Shown here: piece after piece, positions 1-8,680 of the stretch
How the letters are laid out: every line of letters starts with the position of its first letter
Numbering within the stretch: the stretch's first letter is position 1
Source of the DNA: Corynebacterium sp. 13CS0277
GTDB lineage: Bacteria > Actinomycetota > Actinomycetes > Mycobacteriales > Mycobacteriaceae
Assembly (NCBI RefSeq): GCF_002994655.1
Contig: NZ_PPDL01000017.1
Location: 1-64,000, forward strand
Direction: 5' to 3'
DNA: 64,000 bases
The notes under the pieces: model-generated
Told to the model about the DNA's origin: nothing
Databases searched by the model: none
What the model saw: the letters and a program-made list of their open reading frames with translations, nothing else
Program-made: the position numbers and the translations under genes

Positions 1-61
1 AAGCCCACCTGCGCCGATGGTACTGCACACGGGAGTGTGTGGGAGAGTAGGTCACTGCCGA
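1..61 (+). rRNA. rrf: 5S ribosomal RNA, 3' end (partial)
   Basis: The first 61 bases match the conserved 3' part of bacterial 5S rRNA: the CCGATGGTACTGCA block, then GTGTGGGAGAGTAGGTC and the closing strand near GCCGAC. The 5' part lies outside the window, so an rRNA operon probably ends here. The exact 3' end is uncertain by a few bases. Confidence 0.9.
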
Positions 62-91
62 CATTATATCTTCATAAAATATTGCTTCAAG

Positions 92-124
92 GCCCCGAAA
101 ACCAGTAACTCTGGTTTTCGGGGC
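92..124 (+). terminator. rRNA operon terminator
   Basis: Perfect 14-bp inverted repeat (GCCCCGAAAACCAG and its complement) around a 5-nt TAACT loop, followed by the T-containing CTTTGTT. It sits about 30 nt after the 5S end, as expected for a rho-independent terminator of an rRNA operon. Confidence 0.9.
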
Positions 125-130
125 TTTGTT

Positions 131-766
131 GCGTTTACAGGGGGTTTTGGGGGTTGCTAGTTTTCGTTGCGGGCCTGCCCCCGGGGAGGCGGTCGGTGGA
201 GCACGTGGGGCTCTACCGGTGATCGCTATGGGGTTCACCGCCGGGGTGGTTGGGGCGGCCGATCCGCAAAAGACAATATTTCAGGCACGCCGGTGGCGTC
301 GCTTGGCGCATGCTCGTCAACTCAGCCGCCGGCATGCGGCCCCAAGTGGGTGGCAGGTATGCGGCCTGTGCGACCGTGTTGTGGTCGTCGAAACCGCCAC
401 TGCGATAGCGCGTGCACTGGTACGCGCTCATCTCCAAGCAAGGCGCGCGCCTCGCTGTGAGCGCTCCGCGATCGCTCTCTTGAGTGTCGTGGCTTTCGCC
501 CATGGCATTGCCATGCAGCTGTCTCAGATCGCTGTGTTTGGCTGTTCTACGGTGGCTGCTATCTGGAGGCCTCAAGGGGAGCTCCGACTCGCACGAGGGG
601 CGCGACGCTCTTTCGCAGGCATCGGTTCGCCGGATGGTTGCACGGCCCCTATCACGTCGTCGCTGAGCACTTCTATCGACGAGCGCTCCCCGTGGGCCCA
701 GCGCCTCAATCAATCACTGGGCTGTGAGCTCACGGCGTCATTATCCATACATCGAAGGAAACAATC
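131..766. other. 636-bp stretch without a supportable gene
   Basis: Open frames exist on both strands, but their translations are rich in Arg/Cys/His/Ser, show no recognisable fold or family and lack good ribosome-binding sites. The last 40 bases hold an AT-richer leader (CATTAT, then GAAGGAAAC) that serves the secreted-protein gene at 767. No tRNA or mobile-element remnant was seen. Confidence 0.6.
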
Positions 767-1141
767 ATGAAGAAGATGACCCGCGCTACTGCTGTAGCAG
801 GCGCACTCGCTCTCACGCTGGCGCTGTCCCCGGCTCTGCCGGCACACGCCGCTGAATCCGCCTCCAGTGGTGACCTGTACACCCAGCCCCTGGCGGGCTC
901 CTCCGACTCCCTGGAGACCATCACCCACTACGGCGTGTGGGATTCGAAGAAGGACACCTGCGTAGCACCGCAGCCCGGTGACGCAGTCACCGCTGACGCA
1001 CCGAAGCCGCCCTGCCCGACCGGTGATATCTCGTGGCTCACCTACGCGGGCGCGATGCTGCTGCGCCTTGTGGTGCTGCCCATCAACGCGCTGATCAACC
1101 CGGGCACGAACACCGCCTTCAGCAGCGCGCTGTCGAGCTAA
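767..1141 (+). CDS. small secreted protein of unknown function
   Basis: 124 residues. The N-terminus is a clear Sec signal peptide: MKKMTR, a hydrophobic core around residues 9-26 and a probable cut after PAHA near residue 29. The mature part is about 95 residues with two cysteines (one at CVAPQ, one at PPCPTGD) that could form a disulfide, and a hydrophobic stretch near the C-terminus (WLTYAGAMLLRLVVLPINAL) that could bind membrane. The start has a GAAGGA ribosome-binding site 8 nt upstream, and a strong hairpin follows the stop. It stands alone after the rRNA operon. I do not recognise the family; an envelope-associated or channel-like role is only a guess from its size and tail. Confidence 0.75.
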   Translation: MKKMTRATAVAGALALTLALSPALPAHAAESASSGDLYTQPLAGSSDSLETITHYGVWDSKKDTCVAPQPGDAVTADAPKPPCPTGDISWLTYAGAMLLRLVVLPINALINPGTNTAFSSALSS

Positions 1142-1226
1142 CCCCCAGCAACCCGTAGGCACTGTGGCTCGCCGGTGGCGTCGCTGTCGCTCACGTGGTG
1201 TCCGTGTGCTGCCGTGCGTTGCTTGT

Positions 1227-1264
1227 GTGGCCCCTTCACTCCCACGGCGGGGTGAAGGGGCCAC
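1227..1264 (+). terminator. terminator after the secreted protein
   Basis: Perfect 13-bp arms (GTGGCCCCTTCAC and its complement) with a 12-nt loop, 85 nt after the stop at 1141. There is no T-run, as is common in high-GC actinobacteria. Confidence 0.65.
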
Positions 1265-1860
1265 AGCTGTGTGTGCTCGTGTCAGCGGGCCGCAGCCATG
1301 GGCATTGGCCCCCGTTGTGCGCGATGGCGGTGCGCGCCGGTGGGCAGAAGCTCCCCACAACCTTGGGCGTGAGGCTGTGTGCGCTGGGGGCCCCGTTGGT
1401 CTCCTGTTGGCGCGCCCAGGCTGGGGTGTGGCCGTGGTGTGGGGCGCGTGGGCCTCTGGGCGCACCCGGTCGCTTTGGCGCTGTGGGGGCTTGTTTGGCG
1501 CGTCTGTGGCGTGCGCTCCACGAGCCGGGCCCAACTGCACTCCCTGTGTGGCCTGACGCTGCGCTCTGGGGCGGTGTCGTCCGCACGTAGCGTGTCGCGG
1601 GTGTCGGGCCGTGTCTGCACGGTCGTTCAGGCATGCGAACGCCCCGGGCGGCACCTGTGGGTGCTACTCGGGGCGTCGTGGAGAGTGGGGGAGAAGAGAA
1701 CGGGTGTGCCGTCTTCGCCTGCGGTGACTGGCATGGACGCGCGCGGGCGGAAGAAAAACAGCCTGCCTGCTTGAGCGACCCTGCCGGTGGCTGCCCGATG
1801 TGTGCGGGCGGCGGGGCTTGAGGTGCGCGCGGGGAGGAGGCTGTGGTGTTCTCGTCTGGG
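1265..1860. other. about 600 bp of G/T-rich apparently non-coding DNA
   Basis: The + strand is strikingly rich in G and T. Several overlapping frames of about 110-130 codons stay open on both strands, but only because the DNA is GC-rich; none has family resemblance or a ribosome-binding site. Nothing else was seen before the LuxR-type gene ending at 1861. Confidence 0.55.
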
Positions 1861-2121
1861 TTACTCGGCCTGGGCCTTGATGATGCCGTCCTCGATGGCG
1901 CGGATCAGAAGCTCTGCCTTGGAGCGGGCCGGGCGGTCGAGGGCCGCGTACTTGTGGCGGATGTGCGAGATGTGGCTGCGCACGGTGTCTTCAGCTACGC
2001 CGAGGATCTCAGCTGTCGCCGCTTTGGAGGGGTTCTCCAGCCAGGTGAGAAGAACTTCGCGTTCGCGGGGGGTCAGCTGCGGGCGCTGTTCGTCTTTTGG
2101 TTTTTGGAACGTGAGCGACAT
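1861..2121 (-). CDS. small LuxR/GerE-type DNA-binding protein
   Basis: 86 residues that are essentially one LuxR_C_like (GerE) helix-turn-helix. The family signature LTPREREVLL is at about 16-25, the recognition region ATAEILGVAEDTVRSHISHIRHKY at about 35-58, and a C-terminal helix carries RSKAELLIRA. There is no receiver or ligand-binding domain, so it is a stand-alone DNA-binding module. The ATG at 2121 follows a CAGGAG ribosome-binding site 7 nt upstream. It lies alone between two long gene-free stretches, so its targets cannot be inferred. The domain is certain; the regulatory role is inferred. Confidence 0.88.
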   Translation of the reverse strand: MSLTFQKPKDEQRPQLTPREREVLLTWLENPSKAATAEILGVAEDTVRSHISHIRHKYAALDRPARSKAELLIRAIEDGIIKAQAE

Positions 2122-2996
2122 CTGTTTCTCCTGAGGGGGAGCGCATGCATGCGGCGGTACATAGATCTTCGGTCCGGTCGGCCCCTACAGCACAAACCGC
2201 ACCCGGCGTACGAACCGAACGGCGGGGGGCGCACTGTGTGGGGGTGCGGACTGCGGTTCGGTTGTATGGGAGTGCGTTGTCGTAGGCGCGTGTGCCGGAC
2301 AGCTTCGAGGTTTTGGCACTAAACCTTTCAGCTCTAGGCTAGTAGAGATTCGCGGGGTGTTAAAGCCCCCGGCGAAAAGTCGCTACCCCCGCGTGGCCCA
2401 CCCGTTAGGGTGTCTGGCTACGGTGTCGGGGGTGTGGTGGGGCTGTTGTCAGATGAGTGCCCCCGGGCGCCAGTTGGGCGTTGTTTCCGCCTGTGCGGGT
2501 GACTCGCGCAGGCCCCGGATTGTTGCTGCACGTGTGCTGATGGGGTTGGTTTTTCTGCCCTGAGGGCCTGCGGTTCGGGCATCACTGGGGAGTGTGGCGC
2601 GCGCCCTCTGTCGCGGCTGGCCCCTGTGGTTTTCTCAGCATTTTTCGCATATATACTGCCGTTTCTTGTAATTTTCAATTGAGTCTCGTCGGCTCAATTC
2701 TTCCCTGTACATTGTTCGAGGGAGGTTTTTCTTGCGTGCGGCTCGCGCAAGGCGGCGGGTCCATCTTGGGCGCTGGGGGTGCCCTGCCGCCGGGGCGGGG
2801 GTGGTGGGCGATGTGGGGTGGTGTGTGTTTTGTTGACGCGTGCCAGGGTTGCCTTGGCTGGGCTGCGATGTGCTCATGTGTTGACCACCTCCCTACCCCG
2901 CACGGATTACGCCGTTTGTGAGGTATCTCTCATGAAGGGGGTGTGCTTTTTCTGGCTCACGCGCCGCGCTCGGGGTGTGTGCCCGGGAAATATGAA
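2122..2996. other. 875 bp without a confident gene, with an AT-rich island
   Basis: Most of it is GC-rich DNA with only shadow frames. The exception is about 2630-2725, which is markedly AT-rich and holds a promoter-like GTTTTC-17 bp-TATACT pair, a small inverted repeat (AATTGAG at 2677-2683, CTCAATT at 2693-2699) and a strong Shine-Dalgarno-like GAGGGAGG at 2718-2725. See the separate promoter entry. Confidence 0.5.
2629..2657 (+). promoter_or_regulatory. candidate promoter in an AT-rich island
   Basis: GTTTTC at 2629-2634, 17 bp, then TATACT at 2652-2657 in otherwise GC-rich DNA. Transcription would run toward a 7-bp hairpin and a GAGGGAGG motif at 2718-2725. From there a frame starting at GTG 2736 (or at TTG 2732 in another frame) could be translated, but neither product is recognisable. 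It could instead make a small RNA. Inference only. Confidence 0.3.
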
Positions 2997-3037
2997 ACGG
3001 CCCGGATACCCACCGGGGGATGGGTTGTCCGGGCCGT
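2997..3037 (-). terminator. terminator of the DUF3239 / XPB gene group
   Basis: On the minus strand, 10-bp perfect arms (ACGGCCCGGA on the + strand and its complement) are followed by a T-rich TTTCATATTT, 17 nt after the DUF3239 stop at 3055. Confidence 0.75.
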
Positions 3038-3054
3038 GACAGTATCGCGGGCTG

Positions 3055-3681
3055 CTAGAGCGGCAGCAGATTATTCGGGGTGGCCATGACCTCGTCGATG
3101 CGGTCGCGCATGCCTTCCAGGCGGGTCCACTCGGAATGGGGGATCGCCTTGGTGGCCTGGGTGACGATGGCCTTGTCGGGCGTTGCCCAGTCGACCGGCA
3201 TCGGGGAGATCTGCGTGTAGTGGGTGTCGTGGCTGCGGGTGCGGCCCCGCATCGCCACGGACGGCACCCGGGTGCCCAGCTTCGGGGTGGCCCCGTTGAT
3301 GCGGGTGACCGTGCGGCATGCGAGCGCCCACTGGGGTTCCGCATCCGGGTCCATGGTGGTGTTCACCAGTGCGAGCAGCACCCCGTCGCGGGGGGTAACT
3401 TTCGCGACGATCGCCGGCACGAGCGGGTTGGAGTTGTAGTTGTGCTCCGCATCGCCGACCGAGCGTCGGATCATCGGGATGACCGCGAGGCAGAACACCG
3501 CCCCGAGCCCGCAGAGCACGGCCAACATGGTGCCGGGCGTGCCGCTGGTGGTGTACGCCGCGCCCGCAGCACCGAGACTCAAGAGAATGGCCATGACGAT
3601 GGCGGAGACCACGAGTCGTTTGGCGTCGCGGTAGAGCTCGTTGTGGGCGGCGTTGTAGCCGGCATCGACGGGGATGTGCAT
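3055..3681 (-). CDS. DUF3239 family membrane protein
   Basis: 208 residues. Two membrane segments near the N-terminus (about 25-45 and 51-70) follow a short cytoplasmic start; the rest is a soluble domain. The pattern (two helices, then AIVAKVTPRDGVLLALVNTTMDPDAEPQWALACRTV) fits the corynebacterial DUF3239 family, whose function is unknown to me. The ATG at 3681 has an AAGGAT ribosome-binding site. It lies 56 nt downstream of the XPB helicase gene on the same strand and before a terminator, so the two are probably co-transcribed. No catalytic motif was recognised. Confidence 0.8.
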   Translation of the reverse strand: MHIPVDAGYNAAHNELYRDAKRLVVSAIVMAILLSLGAAGAAYTTSGTPGTMLAVLCGLGAVFCLAVIPMIRRSVGDAEHNYNSNPLVPAIVAKVTPRDGVLLALVNTTMDPDAEPQWALACRTVTRINGATPKLGTRVPSVAMRGRTRSHDTHYTQISPMPVDWATPDKAIVTQATKAIPHSEWTRLEGMRDRIDEVMATPNNLLPL

Positions 3682-3737
3682 GGCGGGATCCTTACTTCTG
3701 TGTCGTGGTGACTCGCCCGGCGGGCGGGCAGAAGCGC

Positions 3738-5399
3738 TTAGTCGCGGTCGAGGTCGCCGGCGTCGACGATGCGGTAGGCGTAGCCCTGTTCGGCGAGGAA
3801 GCGCTGCCGGTGGGCGGCGTAGTCCGCATCCACACTATCCCGGGTGACCACCGAGTAGAAGTGGGCCTGCCCGCCGTCCCGCTTGGGCCGCAGCAGCCGG
3901 CCGAGCCGCTGGGCTTCCTCCTGCCGGGAGCCGAAGGTGCCGGAGATTTGGATCGCGACGGAAGCCTCCGGGAGATCGATGCTGAAGTTCGCGACCTTGG
4001 ACACCACGAGGCAGGTGATCTCCCCGCGGCGGAATTGCTCGAATAGTGCCTCCCGCCGCGCCGTCGACGTGGACCCCTCGACCAGGGGTGCGTCGAGGCG
4101 GGCGGCGATGTCGTGCAGCTGCTCGATGTAGGCGCCGATGATGAGGGTGGGTTTGTCAGCATGGCGGGCGCAGAGTTTCTCGGCGACGGCGTATTTGGCC
4201 TCCGCGCAGGCCGCCAGCCGGTATTTCTCCCGGGCGGTAGCCTGCGCGTAGGCCATCCGCTCGTCGGCGGTCATGGTGCAGCGCACCTCCACACAGTCGG
4301 CGGTGGCGATGAACCCGTGGGCTTCGATGTCTTTCCAGGGCGCTTCGAAGCGTTTCGGCCCGATGAGGGTGAACACGTCGTCTTCGAGGTTGTCTTCCCG
4401 CACCAGGGTGGCAGTCAGCCCCAGCCGGCGGCGGGACTGCAGGTGGCTGGTCATGCGGAACACCGGGGCGGGCAGCAGGTGCACCTCGTCGTAGATGATG
4501 AGCCCCCAGTCGCGGGAATCAAACAGGCCCAGGTGGGCGTATTCGCCCTTCGTCTTGCGGGTAATGACCTGGTAGGTGGCGATGGTGATGGGGCGGATTT
4601 CTTTCTTCTCACCGGAGTATTCACCAACCTCGTCCGCGGTGAGGGTGGTACGCGCCAGCAGTTCGTCGCGCCACTGCCTGCCCGCCACCGTGTTGGTGAC
4701 GAGGATGAGGGTGGTGGTTTGCGCCGCCGCCATCGCGGCCGCGCCGACGAGTGTTTTGCCCGCCCCGCAGGGCAGCACCACCACGCCGCTGCCGCCGGCG
4801 GTGAACGCGTCGGCCGCCTGCGCCTGGTAGTCGCGCAGTTCCCAGCCGTCCTGCACGAGGCTGATGGGGTGGGCTTCGCCGTCGACGTAGCCGGCGGTGT
4901 CCTCGGCGGGCCAGCCGGCGCGCAGCAGTTCCTGCTTGAGGCGGCCCCGCTCACTGGGGTGCACGGCGAGGGTGTGCTCGTCGATGCGGGCCCCCAGCAT
5001 CGGCGCGATTCTTTTATTGCCGGCGATCTCGACGAGGATGGCGGGTTCTTCGCTGCTGAGCACCAGCCCGTGGGCGGGGTGCTTCGTCAACTGCACCCGG
5101 CCGTAGCGGCTCATCGTTTCCACCAGGTCGATGAGCAGGGACTGCGGGGCGGGGAAGCGGGAGTAGCGTTCCAGCATGTCGACGAGCTGTTCGGCGTCGA
5201 AGCCGGCGGCGCGCGCATTCCACAGCGCCAGGGGCGTCATGAGGTAGGTGTGCACGTGCTCCGGGGCGCGCTGCAGCTCCGCGAAGGGGGCGAGCGCGAT
5301 CCGCGCCTCCTGCGCCAGCGGGTGGTCGACCTCCAGCAGGACCGTGCGGTCGGATTGAACAATCAGCGGCCCCGGGGTGGGTGCGGCTCCTTGTGTCAC
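3738..5399 (-). CDS. XPB/ERCC3-type DNA repair helicase
   Basis: Superfamily 2 helicase of the XPB (ERCC3/Ssl2) type. An N-terminal XPB domain (GPLIVQSDRTVLLEV onward) precedes a helicase core with a Walker A motif PCGAGKT (about residues 210-216), the DEVH box (about 303-306), LGLTATL, and motif VI QRLGRLLRPKR near the C-terminus. Actinobacterial XPB unwinds DNA 3'-5' and is linked to DNA repair. I place the start at the GTG at 5399 (553 aa), because GAGGAGA lies 8 nt upstream and the protein then begins just before the conserved XPB start. A longer frame from 5456 (572 aa) is possible. Downstream of the partner helicase-like gene (gap 110 nt). Confidence 0.95.
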   Translation of the reverse strand: MTQGAAPTPGPLIVQSDRTVLLEVDHPLAQEARIALAPFAELQRAPEHVHTYLMTPLALWNARAAGFDAEQLVDMLERYSRFPAPQSLLIDLVETMSRYGRVQLTKHPAHGLVLSSEEPAILVEIAGNKRIAPMLGARIDEHTLAVHPSERGRLKQELLRAGWPAEDTAGYVDGEAHPISLVQDGWELRDYQAQAADAFTAGGSGVVVLPCGAGKTLVGAAAMAAAQTTTLILVTNTVAGRQWRDELLARTTLTADEVGEYSGEKKEIRPITIATYQVITRKTKGEYAHLGLFDSRDWGLIIYDEVHLLPAPVFRMTSHLQSRRRLGLTATLVREDNLEDDVFTLIGPKRFEAPWKDIEAHGFIATADCVEVRCTMTADERMAYAQATAREKYRLAACAEAKYAVAEKLCARHADKPTLIIGAYIEQLHDIAARLDAPLVEGSTSTARREALFEQFRRGEITCLVVSKVANFSIDLPEASVAIQISGTFGSRQEEAQRLGRLLRPKRDGGQAHFYSVVTRDSVDADYAAHRQRFLAEQGYAYRIVDAGDLDRD

Positions 5400-5509
5400 G
5401 TCGGCTGTTCTCCTCGACAAGGTGGGGGTGACGTCAAGCGTCCTATAAGACCCCACAAACTACACCACCACAGCCCACCCCGCAGCCTGCAGCCGCAGTA
5501 CTGCCGGCC

Positions 5510-8017
5510 TTAGTCGCCGTCACCGGTGGGGCGTACGTGGGTGAGTCGGTGCACCGCGAAGCGGGTGACCTGGCCGGTGCTGGTCTGCACCGCGTCGAGG
5601 GTGCCGTGGTTGACGTGCAAAGGCTGGACGATGCTGTGCTGCGGCACGCCCTCCCGGGTGACGTACGACAGGGTGACGGTGCTGCGGCGCCGCGCCGCCG
5701 TGGCGAGCAGGTCCACAATGTCCTGGGGGCTTTGGGGCGCATCCTCCTCACTGGTGTCGGCGGCGCGCAGCGTGGCGATGATGTCGCGGACTTTCGCCGG
5801 GGAGGGCGTGCGGGGCACGTAGGCTGCGGGCAAAAACACGGAGGTGTCCTCCACGTAGGGGATGTGCACCGGGCCTGTCCGCCGCGGGGCCGCAGCCGCC
5901 TCGTCCCACGTGCTGGCTGCAGCGTGGCGGGAGCTGCTGCCGGCGGGCGCGGTGGTGCGCTCCACTCGGTGGGTGGTGCTGGTGATCTGGATGGTGTGGC
6001 CGAGATCGTTCTCCGCCGCCGGCTGGTAGCCGCCCTCCTGGAGCGCCTGGATGACTGCGGCCAAGGGTTTCCAGCTCACCGCCACGGTCGGCGCGATGAG
6101 CCGCAGGCCCGCCGCCCGGCCCGCAGGCGAGGCGACGGCTTCCGCGAGGAGTGCCTCGTCGTTGGTGCGGATGTAGCTGGAGGCCATGCCGGCCCGCAGT
6201 ACTCCGTGGGTGCGGCCAATGTCGGCGATGAGGTACCGCATCGCCTGCGGTACTTCGCCTACGATGCTGCGCTCCAGGGTGGCGAGGATGGTCTCCGGGG
6301 TCTGCCCGGCGGACATCGCACGCTTGAGGCTGGTGTCGGTGATCCTCCAGGTGGTGGCCACCCCCGGGGACTCCAGCTCGGCGATGGTGCTGATGAACTC
6401 GTACACCGTGGGTTCCAGGGGGCCGGGGGCCAGCAGCGTCATATCTCCCTGGGGGATGAGCATCGTCGCCGCCGGCGGGAACAATTCCTGGGCGGCCGCG
6501 ACGGCCTCGGCGGAGCCGAGCAGTTGCGGGGCCCCGAAGTCGGGGTGCTCGGGCAGCAGCTCGGCGATGGTGCGGCACAGGCTCACCGGCTGCCCGCCGG
6601 TGAGCAACCCGAGGAAGGTGGCATCGCTGAGGAAGTCCTCCACGGCCTCCCCGCGCGCCGGGTCCTGCCCGCCGCCTGTGAGCAGCGCCCGGCGGGGCCG
6701 GGCGTGGCGCAGCGCCAGACCCATGTCCTCATACCCGTGGCCTGCGGGGACTGTGGCCACGGCGGCGAGGAACTGCCGCTTGGTGTCGATGAACTCCTCC
6801 GCATGATCGGGGATGTCCCGCAGCCGCAACGCCGGCCCGTGCTCCGAGGCGACGTAGGCACTGGCCTGGTAGGGCGTCGACAGCCACGCCCCGACGAGGG
6901 TGAGCCACGCCTCCGCGAGCGACAGGGAGAGGAACTCCTCGGTGGCTTGCGGGGTGGGGGCCAGATAGTCCGGCACCTGCACCCGGGAGGCGGGAAGGTC
7001 CGCGCCCTCCGGGTGGGGTTCGGGCTCCCCCGCGGCGAGCATGCCGGCGGCCTCCAGGACGGCGACGAGCAGACCCAGCTGCGGCACCGTGATGCCGAGC
7101 TGCTTGGCCAGGGCGGCCGCCGGCCGCACCCCAATGACATCGCCCTTGAGCAGTCGCAGCGGGCTGCGGTCCAGGTGCCGCACCAGGTCCAGCGCCAGGC
7201 GGGTGGCCTCCGCGGCGGCGCCCGCGGCGCGGGCATCGGCCTCCGCCTGCGCGGCCAGCGGCACCGCCGGCAGCGGCGCCAAGGGGATGGGCGCCAGGCG
7301 CGGGTGCAGCGCCTGCCGGAACGCCGCCGGTACGAGCTCGACGGTGCGCACCCCATCACTGGTGAGGATGCCGGCGGCGATGAGCCGGGGGATCGGCAGC
7401 TCCGGGTCGGCGTCGGCGGCAGCATCCAGACTGGTGCCCACCCCGGGCCCCTCCGCGAGGCGAGTGACGACCCGCTGGCAGGTCTCCGGCAGTTCCTCGA
7501 CGAGGGCGGCCGCCGCGGCGGCGGTGGCGGCGCAGCCGGGGTCGGGAAGCAGGTTCCACAGGCGCGGCAGCCGCGGCTGGGGTGTGGCCGTCATGAGGCC
7601 GCGGGGCCCCAGATCAAACACGAGGCCCTGCCCGGCGAGCTCCTCCACCGCCTCTGTGACCTCGTCCTCGGTGGGCAGGCGGTCGACGACCGGGTCCACC
7701 GGTCCCGTCGCGGCGCTGAAACGCTCCCTGATGAGCGCGTGCGCCTCCACCGCCGTCACGGGGGCGTGCGGGGTGCGCACGAGGAGGAGTTCTTCGAGCG
7801 CCGCCAACACGAGGAGTGCGGTGGCGCTGACGTTGTCGTAGGCGGCGCGCGGCACGTAGCCGACGGTGAGCCGGGTGGCCAACATCTCCAGGGAGGCGGG
7901 CCGGGGCCGCAGCACGTCCGCGCGTTGCGCCAACATCCGCGCGAGGTCGTGTTCATCCATGCTGCGCAGGTGTTCGGTGAGATATTCGGCCAGCTGCTCG
8001 TGGGAGAAATCAGTCAT
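5510..8017 (-). CDS. helicase-associated (XPB/Ssl2 N-terminal-like) domain protein
   Basis: About 835 residues, starting at the ATG at 8017 (MTDFSHEQLAEYL). The C-terminal part resembles the helicase C-terminal/XPB-Ssl2 N-terminal-type domain that in actinobacteria is encoded next to the XPB helicase (M. tuberculosis Rv0862c beside Rv0861c, from memory). No Walker A or DExH motif is present, so it is probably an accessory factor and not an ATPase. The last 60 residues (RSTVTLSYVTREGVPQHSIVQPL) look like a WYL-type beta-rich module; this is by eye only. The frame stays open upstream to 8518 but without family-like sequence. It is transcribed toward the XPB gene. Confidence 0.85.
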   Translation of the reverse strand: MTDFSHEQLAEYLTEHLRSMDEHDLARMLAQRADVLRPRPASLEMLATRLTVGYVPRAAYDNVSATALLVLAALEELLLVRTPHAPVTAVEAHALIRERFSAATGPVDPVVDRLPTEDEVTEAVEELAGQGLVFDLGPRGLMTATPQPRLPRLWNLLPDPGCAATAAAAAALVEELPETCQRVVTRLAEGPGVGTSLDAAADADPELPIPRLIAAGILTSDGVRTVELVPAAFRQALHPRLAPIPLAPLPAVPLAAQAEADARAAGAAAEATRLALDLVRHLDRSPLRLLKGDVIGVRPAAALAKQLGITVPQLGLLVAVLEAAGMLAAGEPEPHPEGADLPASRVQVPDYLAPTPQATEEFLSLSLAEAWLTLVGAWLSTPYQASAYVASEHGPALRLRDIPDHAEEFIDTKRQFLAAVATVPAGHGYEDMGLALRHARPRRALLTGGGQDPARGEAVEDFLSDATFLGLLTGGQPVSLCRTIAELLPEHPDFGAPQLLGSAEAVAAAQELFPPAATMLIPQGDMTLLAPGPLEPTVYEFISTIAELESPGVATTWRITDTSLKRAMSAGQTPETILATLERSIVGEVPQAMRYLIADIGRTHGVLRAGMASSYIRTNDEALLAEAVASPAGRAAGLRLIAPTVAVSWKPLAAVIQALQEGGYQPAAENDLGHTIQITSTTHRVERTTAPAGSSSRHAAASTWDEAAAAPRRTGPVHIPYVEDTSVFLPAAYVPRTPSPAKVRDIIATLRAADTSEEDAPQSPQDIVDLLATAARRRSTVTLSYVTREGVPQHSIVQPLHVNHGTLDAVQTSTGQVTRFAVHRLTHVRPTGDGD

Positions 8018-8131
8018 GATGAGCCACAGTGTAATGCCGCACCTGCCCCGCAGACCCGCGCGTGGCGAAGGTGTGCAGCAGTGCCCTTGAGGGCTGCCCG
8101 TGGTGGGGGCACCCGGGTGGGAAAGAAAGAG

Positions 8132-8161
8132 GTGACATGAACCGCGCGCGTCTGAAACAAT
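8132..8161 (+). promoter_or_regulatory. probable leaderless promoter of the 63-aa gene
   Basis: GTGACA at 8132-8137 and AACAAT at 8156-8161 with an 18-bp spacer. The ATG at 8168 begins 6 nt after the -10 box, leaving no room for a Shine-Dalgarno site. Confidence 0.5.
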
Positions 8162-8167
8162 GGGCAC

Positions 8168-8359
8168 ATGTCTAACGTTGAGAAGAAGTCCTATGTTGAC
8201 CCGGGTTGGCCCTCTGAGGTTCCCGGTGGCGGCCACGCCGTCACCGAGCTGATCTCGAAGATTGCGGGCGGTTCCAGCCCCTACGGTGACGAGATGGTGT
8301 TCCCCGTCCCCGCCGAGAAGCTGGGGTACGTCCACCCCTACACTCGCGTCAACAAGTAA
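8168..8359 (+). CDS. conserved small actinobacterial protein
   Basis: 63 residues, no signal peptide or membrane segment. It is rich in Gly/Pro/Tyr, with the phrase SYVDPGWPSEVPGGGHAVTELISKI, and ends LGYVHPYTRVNK. I recall small proteins of this type next to the XPB-partner gene in related actinobacteria but know no function. Transcription is divergent from the XPB partner gene; the mRNA appears leaderless; a T-tailed hairpin follows. Codon use matches the neighbours, which supports a real gene. Confidence 0.75.
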   Translation: MSNVEKKSYVDPGWPSEVPGGGHAVTELISKIAGGSSPYGDEMVFPVPAEKLGYVHPYTRVNK

Positions 8360-8369
8360 CGCACTGCCT

Positions 8370-8396
8370 CCTCCCCGCGCACCCCGCGCGGGGAGG
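8370..8396 (+). terminator. first hairpin after the 63-aa gene
   Basis: 11-bp arms (CCTCCCCGCGC and its complement) with a 5-nt loop, 11 nt after the stop. Probably part of a tandem terminator with the hairpin at 8469. Confidence 0.6.
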
Positions 8397-8468
8397 CTTC
8401 GGCATGCGTGACCCCGCGCGACCCCACGCACACCCCGCGTGTGCCGGCGCGCCGGGGCTTGTTCTCTA

Positions 8469-8494
8469 CCACCGCGTCCTCGCGGTGGTTTTTT
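8469..8494 (+). terminator. rho-independent terminator with T6 tail
   Basis: Perfect 8-bp arms (CCACCGCG/CGCGGTGG), 4-nt loop TCCT, then six T residues: a textbook intrinsic terminator reading rightward. Confidence 0.88.
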
Positions 8495-8591
8495 CATCCC
8501 CAGGGGGCATCTGCACACCTGCGTGTCTCAGGGGCGCCCCGCGCCTGTGCACCTGTGCACCTGTGCGCGTGTGTCGCCTCGAATAACGCCG

Positions 8592-8630
8592 ACACCCCAC
8601 CCGTGGCGCTGCTCGCGACGGGTGGGGTGT
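8592..8630 (-). terminator. terminator of the first mctBC-like operon
   Basis: 12-bp arms (ACACCCCACCCG and its complement) with a 15-nt loop, 50 nt past the symporter stop on the minus strand. Confidence 0.65.
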
Positions 8631-8680
8631 GGGGGTCTGTGGGCAGCGGCCCCGGGGGTGTGGGGCCGCTGGGGTGGGGG

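Noticed and set aside
126..770. 214-codon + strand frame after the 5S rRNA
   Set aside because: No family resemblance, poor codon pattern, no ribosome-binding site, and it runs into the leader of the secreted-protein gene.
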